The notes under the pieces were generated by a model that was not told the origin of the DNA, searched no databases, and saw nothing but the letters and a program-made list of their open reading frames with translations. A stretch of 64,000 nucleotides of DNA. It comes from Microbispora sp. H13382. GTDB lineage: Bacteria > Actinomycetota > Actinomycetes > Streptosporangiales > Streptosporangiaceae. This document shows, piece by piece, positions 37,401-45,228 of the stretch (its first letter is position 1; each line of letters begins with the position of its first letter). The position numbers and the translations under genes were made by a program. The DNA lies in the NCBI RefSeq assembly GCF_014161445.1, contig NZ_JABBXA010000010.1, forward strand, positions 124,001 through 188,000. The letters are read 5' to 3'.

Positions 37401-39420
37401 CGCGCAGCCCCAGCCGGAAGGCGATCGCGGTGGCGTGCGGATTCTGGCTCACCTCGCGCAGCAGCAGCTTGCCGCGCTGCCCGGCGGACAGCGGATAGCG
37501 GGTCCGGCCGGTGTGGCGGACCAGCGGCGGCACGGCGCCTGTCACGGTGCCTGTCACGGCTGTTACGGCGCCCGGCGCGGCGGACGCCGCGGCCTCGCCG
37601 ACGTACTCGGCCAGCTCAGCGACCGTGGGCCGGGCCAGGAAGGTCGTCAGCGCGACGTGGACGCCCAGCGCCTGCTCGATCCCGGCGCAGATCCTCGCGG
37701 CGGCCAGAGAGTGCCCGCCCAGGTCGAGGAAGTGGTCGTGGACGCCGACCCGCTCGACGCCGAGCGTCTCGGCGGTGATGGCGGCGATCCGCCGCTCGGT
37801 GTCGTCGCGCGGCGCGGTGTCGTCGCGCGGCGCGACGTGACCCCGCGTCTCGGTGTCGCCCCGCTGCCACTCTGTATCGTTCCGCTGCCGCTCGGCGCTG
37901 CCCCGCTGCCGCTCGGTGTCCTTGCGCTGCTGCTCGGTGTCGTCGCGCGGCGCGGAGAAGGAGACCCCGGGCAGGCGGGAGCGGTCCACTTTGCCCGTGG
38001 GACCGATCGGGACGGCGTCGAGGAAGACGATCCTGGCGGGGATCATGTAGTCGGGCAGCCACTCGCGCAGCCAGGCCCGCAGCCGGCCCTCGTCCAGGCC
38101 GGGCCCGGCCGGCTCGACGTAGGCGACGAGCCTGCGGGTGCCCTCCTCGTCGGCCGGGGCGAGCACGACGGCCTGGCCGACCAGCGGGTGGCGTTCCAGC
38201 CTGCCCCGCACCTCGCCGAGCTCGACGCGGAAGCCCGCGACTTTCACCTGGTCGTCGATCCGCCCCTCGTAGTGGTAGACGCCGTCCTCCCGGCGGACCA
38301 GGTCACCGGTGCGGTAGTGGCGCACGCCCCCGGCATCGGTCACGAACCGCTCCGCGGTCAGCTCGGGCCGGTTCAGGTAACCCCGGCCGACCAGCGGCCC
38401 GGCCACCCACAGCTCGCCGAGCTCCCCGTCGCCCAGCGCCTCGCCGGCGGCGCCCCGCACCGACAGCCGCGACCAGGCGTACGGCGCGCCGATCGGCGGC
38501 TCGCCCGGCTCGTCCCTGGCGATCTCGTGCGCGCAGCAGTGCACGGTGCACTCGGTCGGGCCGTACAGGTTCACCATGCGCCGCACGCCGGGATTGGCGA
38601 AGACGCGGTCGGCCAGGGCCCGGCTCACCGGCTCACCGCTGGACAGCACCGTACGCACGTTCGGCGGCAACGGCTCCCGCAGCAGCGCGGTCAGCGCGGA
38701 GGCCGCGGCGCTGATCATCGTGACCTCGTCCCTGGCGGGCAGGGTGTGCAGCGCGAGGGGATTGTCCGCCATGATCACCGTGCCGCCCAGCAGCAGCGGG
38801 AGGTAGAGCTGCGGGACGGACGGATCGAAGCAGACCGACGTCGAGGCGAGGAATCCGGCCAGTTCCTCCGCGGTGAAGTAGCCGGCGTCCCAGCGCAGCA
38901 GCGTCATCACGTTGCGGTGCTCGATCGCGACGCCCTTGGGACGGCCGGTCGATCCGGAGGTGTAGATGACGTAGGCCAGATCGGCCGGGTCGCTCGGCAG
39001 GTCCGGATCCGAGCCGGGGCGGTCGCCGGCGTCGCCGAGCAGGACGAGTTCGCGTCGTGGCAGACGCGCGGCGAGCTCGGCGGAGGTGACCGTGTGCGAG
39101 ACCCCGGCGTCCTCGATCATGAACTCCAGCCGCTCGGGCGGGTAGGCCGGGTCCAGCGGCACGTAGGCGGCGCCCGTCTTCCACACGCCCAGCAGCGCCG
39201 CGATCAGGTTCTCGTCGCGGTGCAGGCACACGCCGACCGCCGAGCCTCGCCGCACTCCGCGGGAGATCAGCTCGTGGGCGATGCGGTTGGCCTGGGCGTT
39301 GAGAGCGGCGTAGGTCGTGCGGGTCGTGCCGGAGACGACCGCCGTGCGGAGCGGGGTTTGGCGCGCCTGCCGTTCGAAGGCCTTGTGGGCCGGTTCGAAC
39401 GATGCGAGGGTGTCGGCCAC
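34432..39420 (-). CDS. NRPS, two modules A-T-C-A-T
   Basis: GTG 39420 with AGGAG upstream starts a 1662-residue protein. The A1 domain has no preceding condensation domain, so this is the initiation protein: [10 protein letters not shown] near 151, GPTECT, YRTGDL. T1 is LGGHSL (S571). The C domain has DHTVFDG near 767, where the first His of HHxxxDG is Asp but the catalytic second His is kept. A2 has [10 protein letters not shown] near 1231, GPTETT and YRTGDLA. T2 is LGGHSA (S1614). By-eye specificity residues are D-P-P-S-L-S-L-V-H for A1 and D-V-F-T-I-I-A-I-Y for A2, neither of which I can match to a known amino acid. No epimerase or MbtH is present. With the downstream module the line would make a tripeptide. 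No clear iron box was found upstream. Confidence 0.92.
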   Translation of the reverse strand: MADTLASFEPAHKAFERQARQTPLRTAVVSGTTRTTYAALNAQANRIAHELISRGVRRGSAVGVCLHRDENLIAALLGVWKTGAAYVPLDPAYPPERLEFMIEDAGVSHTVTSAELAARLPRRELVLLGDAGDRPGSDPDLPSDPADLAYVIYTSGSTGRPKGVAIEHRNVMTLLRWDAGYFTAEELAGFLASTSVCFDPSVPQLYLPLLLGGTVIMADNPLALHTLPARDEVTMISAAASALTALLREPLPPNVRTVLSSGEPVSRALADRVFANPGVRRMVNLYGPTECTVHCCAHEIARDEPGEPPIGAPYAWSRLSVRGAAGEALGDGELGELWVAGPLVGRGYLNRPELTAERFVTDAGGVRHYRTGDLVRREDGVYHYEGRIDDQVKVAGFRVELGEVRGRLERHPLVGQAVVLAPADEEGTRRLVAYVEPAGPGLDEGRLRAWLREWLPDYMIPARIVFLDAVPIGPTGKVDRSRLPGVSFSAPRDDTEQQRKDTERQRGSAERQRNDTEWQRGDTETRGHVAPRDDTAPRDDTERRIAAITAETLGVERVGVHDHFLDLGGHSLAAARICAGIEQALGVHVALTTFLARPTVAELAEYVGEAAASAAPGAVTAVTGTVTGAVPPLVRHTGRTRYPLSAGQRGKLLLREVSQNPHATAIAFRLGLRGLTSAEPLRAALDAIVRRHEALRSVVVDGVAVEVGPPSPVPLEEHRPAGPQEADELRRAAVAHDFDLSSGDSPLLRATLLWSGPDSAELVLLTDHTVFDGASLGIVMRELLDGLAGGGEVLLPEPPLQIGDVAVREQESTRDTEALRAFWARELAGAVPPYELLPRRDDRPSRLRGERLVRRLDPATVARVGELATGCGATPFAVYLTVLGMLVAGLTDRRDVVLGAAVADRAAPGLEGVVGVLVDVLPVRLRLDDELSLRAAVRQAGAATARAMDHRGLTEQELTEAAGVERPPGWVPTPVTLSMQPPEVPLSLDLGGVGVDLIGELDAGSVQVPLIVYVNATAAGPELQVEYDLEHLDRAAAETLTGRLAGLLDDALAHPDRPLSAFEVIGAAERAALLEAGAGAPLPADAPRTVVEAVLGQAVRRPHAPAVADGEGVLTYGELAGWARRVAAALGPESAGSCVGVCLPRDRRLPAALLGVLLAGAAYVPLDPGHPLRRLRDQVDDCGAKVIVAAGEGLAVARDLGGVVVDLAQLSPSEVVPDGVEVDPGDLAYVLYTSGSTGRPKGVEITHANLAAFVASMTVTPGVGPDDVMLGLTPFSFDVFGFDVWVSLCRGLRLELLGRDEALDGRAVARRVEESGVTLMTATPTTLRMLVASGWRDDPPERGGDVRVISIGEVLDPALAAELLDRGVDLWNAYGPTETTIYSTMVRVTAPVGDRVSIGRPLAGERAYVLDRAGRMLPAGVTGELWIGGAGVAGGYRGRPELTAAAFTDDPDDPSGGRRYRTGDLARWRPDGTLDFLGRRDGQVKVRGHRIELGEIESALRESVADAAVAVRDGDHLVGYLAAPPGTDTRELERRLSARLPDYMVPRRWVLLDALPLTASGKVDRTALPEPGDRAPRVPPSTEAELLVSEVWSAVLDGPEPGAHDDFFSLGGHSATAALVAARLSDALDLTVPVRMLFERRTLADYAAGLEALLLADLEETP
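37790..37955. repeat. Degenerate 15-18-bp tandem repeats coding the A1-T1 linker of the NRPS
   Basis: Repeated GTGTCGTCGCGCGGCGCG and CGCTGCCGCTCGG units encode a linker of about 50 residues built from DTERQR-, AERQR- and APRDDT-like blocks between the first adenylation domain and its carrier domain, where 10-20 residues are normal. Confidence 0.7.
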
Positions 39421-39595
39421 CTGCGATCTCCTAGGTTGTAAGGAAAGGTGGTGGATACATCGCACGCATCGTCACAAATGGCGTGTGGAACGAGTTAGAC
39501 CGAAGATCATTCTGTTATCTCAGTGATGTCGGAACGATTTCTACATGTAACCATCCGAAATCCTGACAACATCGGTAACTCCCCGTGAAGACGGG

Positions 39596-39625
39596 AAGCC
39601 GCCCCCGGCGGACCGGGGACGGCTT
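39596..39625. terminator. Hairpin terminator after the GH54 gene
   Basis: AAGCCG-C-CCCCGG pairs with CCGGGG-A-CGGCTT over a 4-nt loop with one mismatch, 17 bp past the stop of the GH54 gene (minus strand). Confidence 0.7.
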
Positions 39626-39641
39626 CGGTGGTCGCGGGAAT

Positions 39642-41201
39642 CTACCCCCAGGGCTGGGAGACGACCCAGCTCACGTCGGCGTTCCACGCGGTGGCGTTGT
39701 CGAAGGTGTTCGAGCCGCCGTTGCTCGCGATGTAGACGATGTTGTTGTAGTGGCGGAGGAACCGGGTCGGGAAGTTGTAGGAGGCGAACGACGTGCCCTG
39801 GCCGCTCTTACCGGCTTGCGGGCAGAATGTGGCGTCCGCCGCGAACAGCGCGCTGCCGTCGTCGCGCTGCCGGTAGAGCTGGTAGTTCTGGTGGCGCAGA
39901 TAGTCGCCGGGGTAGTTCCTCGACTCGAACGACACGCACGACCCGCTGGCCAGGCCGCTGCGCACGATCCAGGTGGCGTCGCTCTTGTCGAGGGACGAGC
40001 TGGACGAGGTGATCACCGACGTGAGGACCTGGTCGTTCTGGTGCCGGATGTAGCGGTCGGTGTAGCCGGACGTCGTCGCGCGCAGCGAGATCGCCGAGCC
40101 GGGGGTGAGCGTGCCGTTCTGGGCGCCGCCGGTGGACGTGGAGTATCCGGCGGCCACGATGTTGGCCTGCACGGCGTTCTCGGTGGCGTCGGACGGGTAG
40201 CCCGAGGTCATGACGCCCTCGTAGAACGTGCCCCTCGCGCCGACGCTGTTGTCGCCGCCGATGCCGAGGATGATCGCGCCTTCCTTCTTCATCGGGTTGT
40301 AGCCCGGGACGTTGGGCCGCACGCCGTTGTAGAAGGTGCCCAGGCCGCCGGATTCGGCGTTGCCGCCGCGGATGGCCCAGTGGTTGGGCTCGCCCTTGAC
40401 GATCGCGGTCAGGAAGCGGTGGCTGATGGACGGGTTGCCCGCGTTGTACTTCTGGTTGACGCCGGAGAACAGGCCGTTCTCGAGGTCGGCCATGATCCAG
40501 GGGCCGTTGCCGGCGCCGTAGCCCCAGACCTTGTTGTTGCCGAAGTAGATGGCCTCCATGGTGCCGTTGCCGTTGTCGCGGCTGTTGGTCTCGGCGTTGC
40601 CGTAGTCGAAGCAGCAGCCGCCGTTGTAGTGGGTGCCGTCGAAGACGGCGTACATGCCCTCGGGCTGGTCGCCCTTGGCCACGCCGTTGGTGGTGTTGTT
40701 GCGGTAGCCCGTGCCGGGGGCGACGTACACGCCGTACGCCTTGTGCCCGCCGACCGTGATCGGCGCGGCGGTCGCGACCGCGAGGTTGTCGTACCCGCCC
40801 GCCGCCGGACCGGAGAACCCGCCGGGAGGAGCCTGGGTGAGCCGGTTGTTACGGCCGGACTGGTCGTAGATGATCGTGATCAGGCAGGTCGTGCCGGTGC
40901 AGAACGAGTCCTGCGCGGCGGCGTCGGCGACCCCGCCCGCGCTCAGCACGCCGATGTCGCGGGTGGCGTTGTCGGAGGAGCGGCGCACCTGGTAAAGCGG
41001 GCCGCTGTAGTTGCCGTACAGGGCGCGGGTCGTGCTGTGCGCCGCCACACACGGCGTGCCGCCCGCGGCGTAGATGTCACACGGACCCTGCCCGGCGGCC
41101 TGCGACGGCGTGGCGACGCCGGCCAGCAGACCGGCGGAGAGCGCGACCGCCGCGCCCGCGGACAACAGTGCCTTCCTCAGGCGCCGTAAGTCGGAGATCA
41201 T
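39642..41201 (-). CDS. Secreted GH54 alpha-L-arabinofuranosidase with C-terminal CBM42
   Basis: The 519-residue protein has a signal peptide ending near SQAA (residue 37) and then GPCDIYAAGGTPCVAAHSTTRALY, the diagnostic start of fungal-type AbfB. The catalytic domain includes CCFDYGNAETN, the nucleophile region GNGTMEAIYFG and the acid/base region GIGGDNSVGARGTFYEGVMTSGYPSDATENAVQANI. The C-terminal about 150 residues are an arabinose-binding CBM42 beta-trefoil with three IRHQ/LRHQ/LRHY-type repeats. The enzyme removes arabinofuranosyl side chains from arabinoxylan and arabinan. ATG 41201 has GGAGG at 7 bp. It lies 257 bp downstream of GH43 on the same strand, with its own likely promoter. 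Confidence 0.94.
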   Translation of the reverse strand: MISDLRRLRKALLSAGAAVALSAGLLAGVATPSQAAGQGPCDIYAAGGTPCVAAHSTTRALYGNYSGPLYQVRRSSDNATRDIGVLSAGGVADAAAQDSFCTGTTCLITIIYDQSGRNNRLTQAPPGGFSGPAAGGYDNLAVATAAPITVGGHKAYGVYVAPGTGYRNNTTNGVAKGDQPEGMYAVFDGTHYNGGCCFDYGNAETNSRDNGNGTMEAIYFGNNKVWGYGAGNGPWIMADLENGLFSGVNQKYNAGNPSISHRFLTAIVKGEPNHWAIRGGNAESGGLGTFYNGVRPNVPGYNPMKKEGAIILGIGGDNSVGARGTFYEGVMTSGYPSDATENAVQANIVAAGYSTSTGGAQNGTLTPGSAISLRATTSGYTDRYIRHQNDQVLTSVITSSSSSLDKSDATWIVRSGLASGSCVSFESRNYPGDYLRHQNYQLYRQRDDGSALFAADATFCPQAGKSGQGTSFASYNFPTRFLRHYNNIVYIASNGGSNTFDNATAWNADVSWVVSQPWG

Positions 41202-41251
41202 GCTGGTCCTCCGTGCCTTTCTGGATGGTGGTGGTGGTGGAAATCCGGGGG

Positions 41252-41272
41252 CCGTCTCGGTAGCCGAGACGG
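41252..41272. terminator. Compact 9-bp perfect hairpin between GH43 and GH54 genes
   Basis: CCGTCTCGG-TAG-CCGAGACGG. It may end the GH43 transcript or be an operator for GH54; no U-tract on either side. Confidence 0.45.
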
Positions 41273-41458
41273 AAGGCGGCGTCCTGCCTGTCCGAGGTGC
41301 TCGAACCGGAGGAGACGGGGTCTCGACGCGCAGCACGTAGCCGGCGTGCCGTGGGTGGCGGGCCGGGATCGCCGGGCGGAACGGCACGCCGACGAGTCGG
41401 CGAGGGCTCCGGACGAGCCTCAACTGCGTGCCGGAGCCGGAATCGCCTGGCCCGCGGG

Positions 41459-42901
41459 TCAGTAGACGTAGGGCCAGCCCGCGCCGTCCCAGCCGAGCTT
41501 GTTGATGCCGAGGCGCGAGGACCCGTCGTCGGCGTACCAGTGGTAGAAGAGGACGTCTCCGTCGCTGTCGGCGAGCACGGCCTGGTGACCGGGGCCGTGG
41601 ATGCTCCCGTGGCCGGCCAGGATCTGCGTGCCGCCGCCGGACGTCATCGCCGTTCCGTTCCGGTCGACGTACGGACCGGTGACCGAGGTCGAGCGACCCA
41701 CCATGATGCGGTAGGTGCTGGACGCGCCCCTGCAGCACAGGTCGAAGGAGACGAACTGGTAGTAGTAGCCGCCGTGCCGGTAGATGAACGGCGCCTCGAT
41801 CGCGCCGCCGTTACGGCCCGAGATGCTGAGGATCGTGCTGTTCGACCGCTTGCCGGTGGCCGGGTCGAGCTGGATCATCTTGATCCCCGACCAGAACGAG
41901 CCGAAGTCGAGCCACCAGCGGCCCTGGTCGTCGACGACCAGGTTGGGGTCGATGGCGTTCCAGTTGTCGGAGGTGTTCGACTCGATGACCAGGCCCTGGT
42001 TGGTCCACGATCCGGACGCCCCGGTCGTGCTGGTGGCCAGGAAGATGCCCGAGTGGTTGGAGCCGAAGGTCGAGGCCGAGTAGTACATGTAGTACTTGCC
42101 GTTGACGTAGGTGATGTCCGGCGCCCACAGCTCGTTGCTCCCGTTGGTGTACCCGTGCGCCCAGGAGGCCCCGCCGGGGAACGCCGCGCCCGCGTTGCGC
42201 CAGGTGGTCCGGTCGGTGGAGGTCTTGAGCTGGATGCCGTTGCCGGTGTAGGCGAGCAGGTAGCTCCCGTCCGGCCTCTTGGTCACCTCCGGGTCGTGCG
42301 TGGTGACGTCGCCGTTCACCGCACCGGGGTTCGGGTAGGAGGGCGGCGGTGTGCTCGTACCCCCACCGATCTTGACGAGCTGCCACTGCTGGTTGGCGCC
42401 GCCCAGGTCGGTGTATTGGGAGATGCGGCCGCCGTCGGCGGTGGACCACTCCCAGACTTCGAGGGCCTTGCCGCTGTTGCGGTTGATCAGCTTGATGTGG
42501 CCGTTGTCGGTGTCGACGACGCGGAACTGCTGGTTGGTGGCGTTCTTGTCGGTGTACTGGATGACGTCGGCGCCGTCGGCGGTGGAGCGGCCGGAGACGT
42601 CGACGACCTTGCCGCTGTGGCGGGACTTGAGGCGGTAGTAGCCGCCGCCGGAGTCGACGAACTGCCACTGCTGCCAGGCGCCGTCGTTGCGGGCCCACTG
42701 GACCAGCGGAGCGCCGTCGTTGGTGGCCATGTTGTAGACGTCCAGGGCCTTGCCGCTGTTGCGGTTGACCAGCACGTACGACGCGTTCGTGTCGATCGCC
42801 GCAGCACGGGCCGGACCCGAGGCGAGGATGCCGAGGCCCAGAGCCAGCAGCATCGCGACCACCGCCGCCACGGCGGGGCGTACGGGCGAAAGGAGGTTCA
42901 T
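41459..42901 (-). CDS. Secreted GH43 arabinanase/arabinosidase with N-terminal ricin-type (CBM13) domain
   Basis: The 480-residue protein begins with a signal peptide (cleavage after ARA, near residue 34). A beta-trefoil follows with three repeats of the type VNRNSGKALDVYNMATNDGAPLVQW...QQWQF (residues about 40-175), then a short Thr/Pro linker. The five-bladed propeller of GH43 has HDPEV (base Asp), AIDPNL (pKa-modulating Asp) and GGAIEAPFIY (acid Glu). The sequence closely follows endo-1,5-alpha-L-arabinanases and exo-arabinosidases. ATG 42901 has AGGAGG at 8 bp. A LacI-type operator lies 20 bp upstream of the start, suggesting repression in the absence of arabinan-derived sugar (inference). 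Confidence 0.92.
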   Translation of the reverse strand: MNLLSPVRPAVAAVVAMLLALGLGILASGPARAAAIDTNASYVLVNRNSGKALDVYNMATNDGAPLVQWARNDGAWQQWQFVDSGGGYYRLKSRHSGKVVDVSGRSTADGADVIQYTDKNATNQQFRVVDTDNGHIKLINRNSGKALEVWEWSTADGGRISQYTDLGGANQQWQLVKIGGGTSTPPPSYPNPGAVNGDVTTHDPEVTKRPDGSYLLAYTGNGIQLKTSTDRTTWRNAGAAFPGGASWAHGYTNGSNELWAPDITYVNGKYYMYYSASTFGSNHSGIFLATSTTGASGSWTNQGLVIESNTSDNWNAIDPNLVVDDQGRWWLDFGSFWSGIKMIQLDPATGKRSNSTILSISGRNGGAIEAPFIYRHGGYYYQFVSFDLCCRGASSTYRIMVGRSTSVTGPYVDRNGTAMTSGGGTQILAGHGSIHGPGHQAVLADSDGDVLFYHWYADDGSSRLGINKLGWDGAGWPYVY

Positions 42902-42920
42902 GGGGGGTGCCTCCTGCGAT

Positions 42921-42934
42921 TGTGAGCGTTAACA
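42921..42934. promoter_or_regulatory. LacI-family-like operator upstream of the GH43 gene
   Basis: TGTGAGCGTTAACA matches the actinomycete LacI-type consensus TGTGAGCGCTNACA with central CG and imperfect dyad symmetry. Confidence 0.55.
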
Positions 42935-43205
42935 ACATCTCCCGAGGTGCGAAGACGCCGAAATCTCACAGTCGGTATCGGGGGGGTGGTGCGCTCAGTG
43001 TTGGCCCTTGACGGGGGTGCGTCAAGACCGACGCCCCGGGCCGGGCGATCCGGCCGCCGGGGTGCGGACGACGTCGCCACAGGTGGGCACCGGGGCCACG
43101 GCGGCTCGCCGTACGACGGTTGGTGGCGCGTTTTCCCTGCTGCACGGCGTGCGCGGCGGACGTGGCACGTTCCCGGCGACTGAGGCGGCTGGGGGACGCG
43201 CGACC

Positions 43206-43218
43206 CTGAAACTTTCAG
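43206..43218. promoter_or_regulatory. Palindrome CTGAAACTTTCAG, candidate xylanase operator 1
   Basis: It is a perfect 6+1+6 dyad. GAAA-N-TTTC palindromes are a known feature of actinomycete xylanase promoters. A second copy lies 167 bp closer to the xylanase gene. Confidence 0.6.
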
Positions 43219-43372
43219 AGCCCGCCCCGGTCTCCGTGCGCCGTCCCCGCCCCGCCTGGGGCGGACGCGGCCGCTCCGGCATGCCGGCGGCGTCCCCCGC
43301 TCGCGGTGTGCGGCCGGACGACGGCGAGCTGTGGATGCCGGGCGACGCGCTCCACCGCGGTCGTCCGGTCAT

Positions 43373-43385
43373 CTGAAAGTTTCAA
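43373..43385. promoter_or_regulatory. Palindrome CTGAAAGTTTCAA, candidate xylanase operator 2
   Basis: Near-perfect second copy of the 43206 dyad (one end mismatch), about 285 bp upstream of the xylanase start. Confidence 0.6.
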
Positions 43386-43669
43386 TGGCTTTCGGCCTGG
43401 TTGCGGGGCGTTTCCCGGACGAGTGTCCCCGGTTGTCCGCTGCTTCGAACAGGGCTGACGTGCGTTGCCTCCAGCATAAGGTTTCCGCGGCATTACGGGA
43501 ATCGTTGACAACTGGACAAGACTGGTCCGATACTTTCGCCGATGTTCCGATAGTTTTCGGTTGCGTGTGACGGTGAGTGCCGGTGGCCACGGCCCGCCCA
43601 CTGACGGCCCCGCCGACTCTTCGCACGTCACCCGCCCCCCGTCAGCCTTCTCGAGGAGGAAGCGCGCAC

Positions 43670-44692
43670 ATGATCGATGCCCCCTTGCACTGGAGAGGCC
43701 GCAGACGCGGCCGCATCAGACGGCTGGTCGTCCGAGCCTGCACCGTGGCCGCGGCGCTGGCCGTGGCGATTCTGTCGCCCGGCATCGCCAACGCGGCCGT
43801 GACCACGAACCAGACGGGCACCAACAACGGGTACTTCTACTCGTTCTGGACCGACAGCCAGGGCACCGTGTCCATGGAGCTGGGGTCCGGCGGCAACTAC
43901 AGCACCTCCTGGCGCAACACCGGCAACTTCGTCGCCGGTAAGGGCTGGAGCACCGGCGGACGCAGGACCGTGACCTACTCCGGCAGCTTCAACCCGTCGG
44001 GCAACGCCTACCTGACGCTGTACGGGTGGACGAGGAACCCGCTCGTCGAGTACTACATCGTCGACAACTGGGGCACCTACCGGCCCACCGGCACCTACAA
44101 GGGCACCGTCACCACCGACGGCGGCACCTACGACATCTACCAGACCACCCGCTACAACGCCCCCTCCATCGAGGGCAACAAGACCTTCAACCAGTACTGG
44201 AGCGTCCGGCAGCAGAAGAAGACCGGCGGTACCATCACCGCCGGCAACCACTTCGACGCGTGGGCCCGTTACGGCATGAACCTGGGCAGCCACGACTACC
44301 AGATCCTCGCCACCGAGGGCTACCAGAGCAGCGGAAGCTCCAACGTGACCGTCGGCGGCACCTCCGGCGGCGACGGCGGCGGTGGCGGCGGTGGCGGCGG
44401 TGGCGGTGGCGGTGGTGGCGGAGGCGGTGGCTGCACCGCGACGCTGTCCGCCGGCCAGTCGTGGAGCGACCGCTACAACCTCAACGTCTCGGTCAGCGGC
44501 TCCAGCAACTGGACCGTGACGATGAACGTCCCGTCCCCGGCGAAGGTCATCGCCACCTGGAACATCAGCGCCAGCTACCCCAGCGCGCAGCAACTGGTCG
44601 CCCGGCCCAACGGCAGCGGCAACAACTTCGGTGTGACCATCCAGCACAACGGCAACTACACCTGGCCGTCCGTCTCCTGCAGCGCGAGCTGA
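43670..44692 (+). CDS. Secreted GH11 endo-1,4-beta-xylanase with CBM2
   Basis: The 340-residue protein is translated from ATG 43670 (GAGGAGG upstream). It has a long basic signal region ([11 protein letters not shown] then a hydrophobic core, cleavage after ANA near residue 43). The GH11 jelly roll follows ([33 protein letters not shown] with nucleophile E127, [44 protein letters not shown] with acid/base E216). A poly-Gly linker of about 20 residues, coded by GGCGGT repeats, joins a C-terminal cellulose/xylan-binding CBM2 with terminal Cys residues ([11 protein letters not shown]...VSCSAS). It depolymerises xylan outside the cell. It is divergent from the GH43/GH54 genes and preceded by two CTGAAA palindromes. 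Confidence 0.95.
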   Translation: MIDAPLHWRGRRRGRIRRLVVRACTVAAALAVAILSPGIANAAVTTNQTGTNNGYFYSFWTDSQGTVSMELGSGGNYSTSWRNTGNFVAGKGWSTGGRRTVTYSGSFNPSGNAYLTLYGWTRNPLVEYYIVDNWGTYRPTGTYKGTVTTDGGTYDIYQTTRYNAPSIEGNKTFNQYWSVRQQKKTGGTITAGNHFDAWARYGMNLGSHDYQILATEGYQSSGSSNVTVGGTSGGDGGGGGGGGGGGGGGGGGGGCTATLSAGQSWSDRYNLNVSVSGSSNWTVTMNVPSPAKVIATWNISASYPSAQQLVARPNGSGNNFGVTIQHNGNYTWPSVSCSAS

Positions 44693-44732
44693 TCCTCGCC
44701 CTGTAGAACCGCAACACCGCAACACCCAACGC

Positions 44733-44763
44733 GTGGCGCGGCGGTCCATGACCGCCGCGCCAC
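44733..44763 (+). terminator. Terminator of the xylanase gene
   Basis: GTGGCGCGGCGGT pairs perfectly with ACCGCCGCGCCAC around a CCATG loop, 41 bp past the xylanase stop. Confidence 0.85.
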
Positions 44764-44829
44764 TTCGCTGCGCGGCCGGAGGCGGATCGGCGACGACATC
44801 CGCCGACGGCGCACCGGACCGTCAGCCCC

Positions 44830-45216
44830 CGGTCGCGACCGGTGTCCCGGAGAGGCGGCGCGGCGCGCGAGCAGGACCAGGGTCAGCACGAGGCGCGCCG
44901 TGTCCCCGGCGTCTCCCGGTCGAGCCGCCGGTAGCAGGCGACGGCCCGCTCGGCGGCGCCGTACGCCTCGTCGCCTGAGGACATCACGGCCGTCATGTGC
45001 AGGGCCTGTCCGAGGTCCGGCAGGACGTCGGTGCCGCCGGCGGCGTCGAGGAGCGCCACCGCCCGGCGGAGCAGATCGAGCCCCTCCCCGGTCTCGCCGA
45101 GGCGGCACGTGGCGGGACCGGCCAGCACCAGGCACCGCCCGGCCCGCGCGGCCGCGTCCTCCTCCTCCGGAAGTCGCCGCGCGACATCGGCGGCGCGCAG
45201 GGCCACGTGCTGACAG
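44830..45216 (-). pseudogene. Remnant of a TPR-repeat protein gene
   Basis: The minus strand reads ALRAADVARRL, GLDLLRRAVALLDAAG, LGQALHMTAVM and AAERAVACYRRLDRETPG, typical tetratricopeptide pieces. The frame then ends with a stop at 44883, while a neighbouring frame continues in TPR style (DTARLVLTLVLLARR). This suggests a frameshifted, truncated relic of a larger regulator or scaffold. No start or intact N-terminal domain is present. Confidence 0.4.
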
Positions 45217-45228
45217 GAGGCTTGTAGG

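Larger units (their letters stand above)
42935..43669. other. 735-bp divergent intergenic region between GH43 and GH11 genes
   Basis: No convincing gene is seen; the small open frames here have no homology that I recognise and overlap each other on both strands. It holds the two CTGAAA-N-TTTCAG palindromes and, near the xylanase, further GATACTTTCG- and TAGTTTTCGG-like half-sites (about 43530-43560). Confidence 0.7.

Noticed and set aside
34582..39441. 1619-codon open frame on the plus strand
   Set aside because: It is antisense to the NRPS gene; composition is shadow-like and no domain is seen. The same holds for 31730-34486 and 60372-63557.
39421..39595. Iron box (DmdR/IdeR) upstream of the NRPS genes
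   Set aside because: CTAGGTTGTAAGG shares only a half-site with the TTAGGTTAGGCTAACCTAA consensus and lacks symmetry, so siderophore regulation is not supported.
43008..43376. 122-codon gene in the GH43/GH11 intergenic region
   Set aside because: Low-complexity Arg/Pro/Gly product, no ribosome binding site, competing frames on both strands, and overlap with the palindromic operators.
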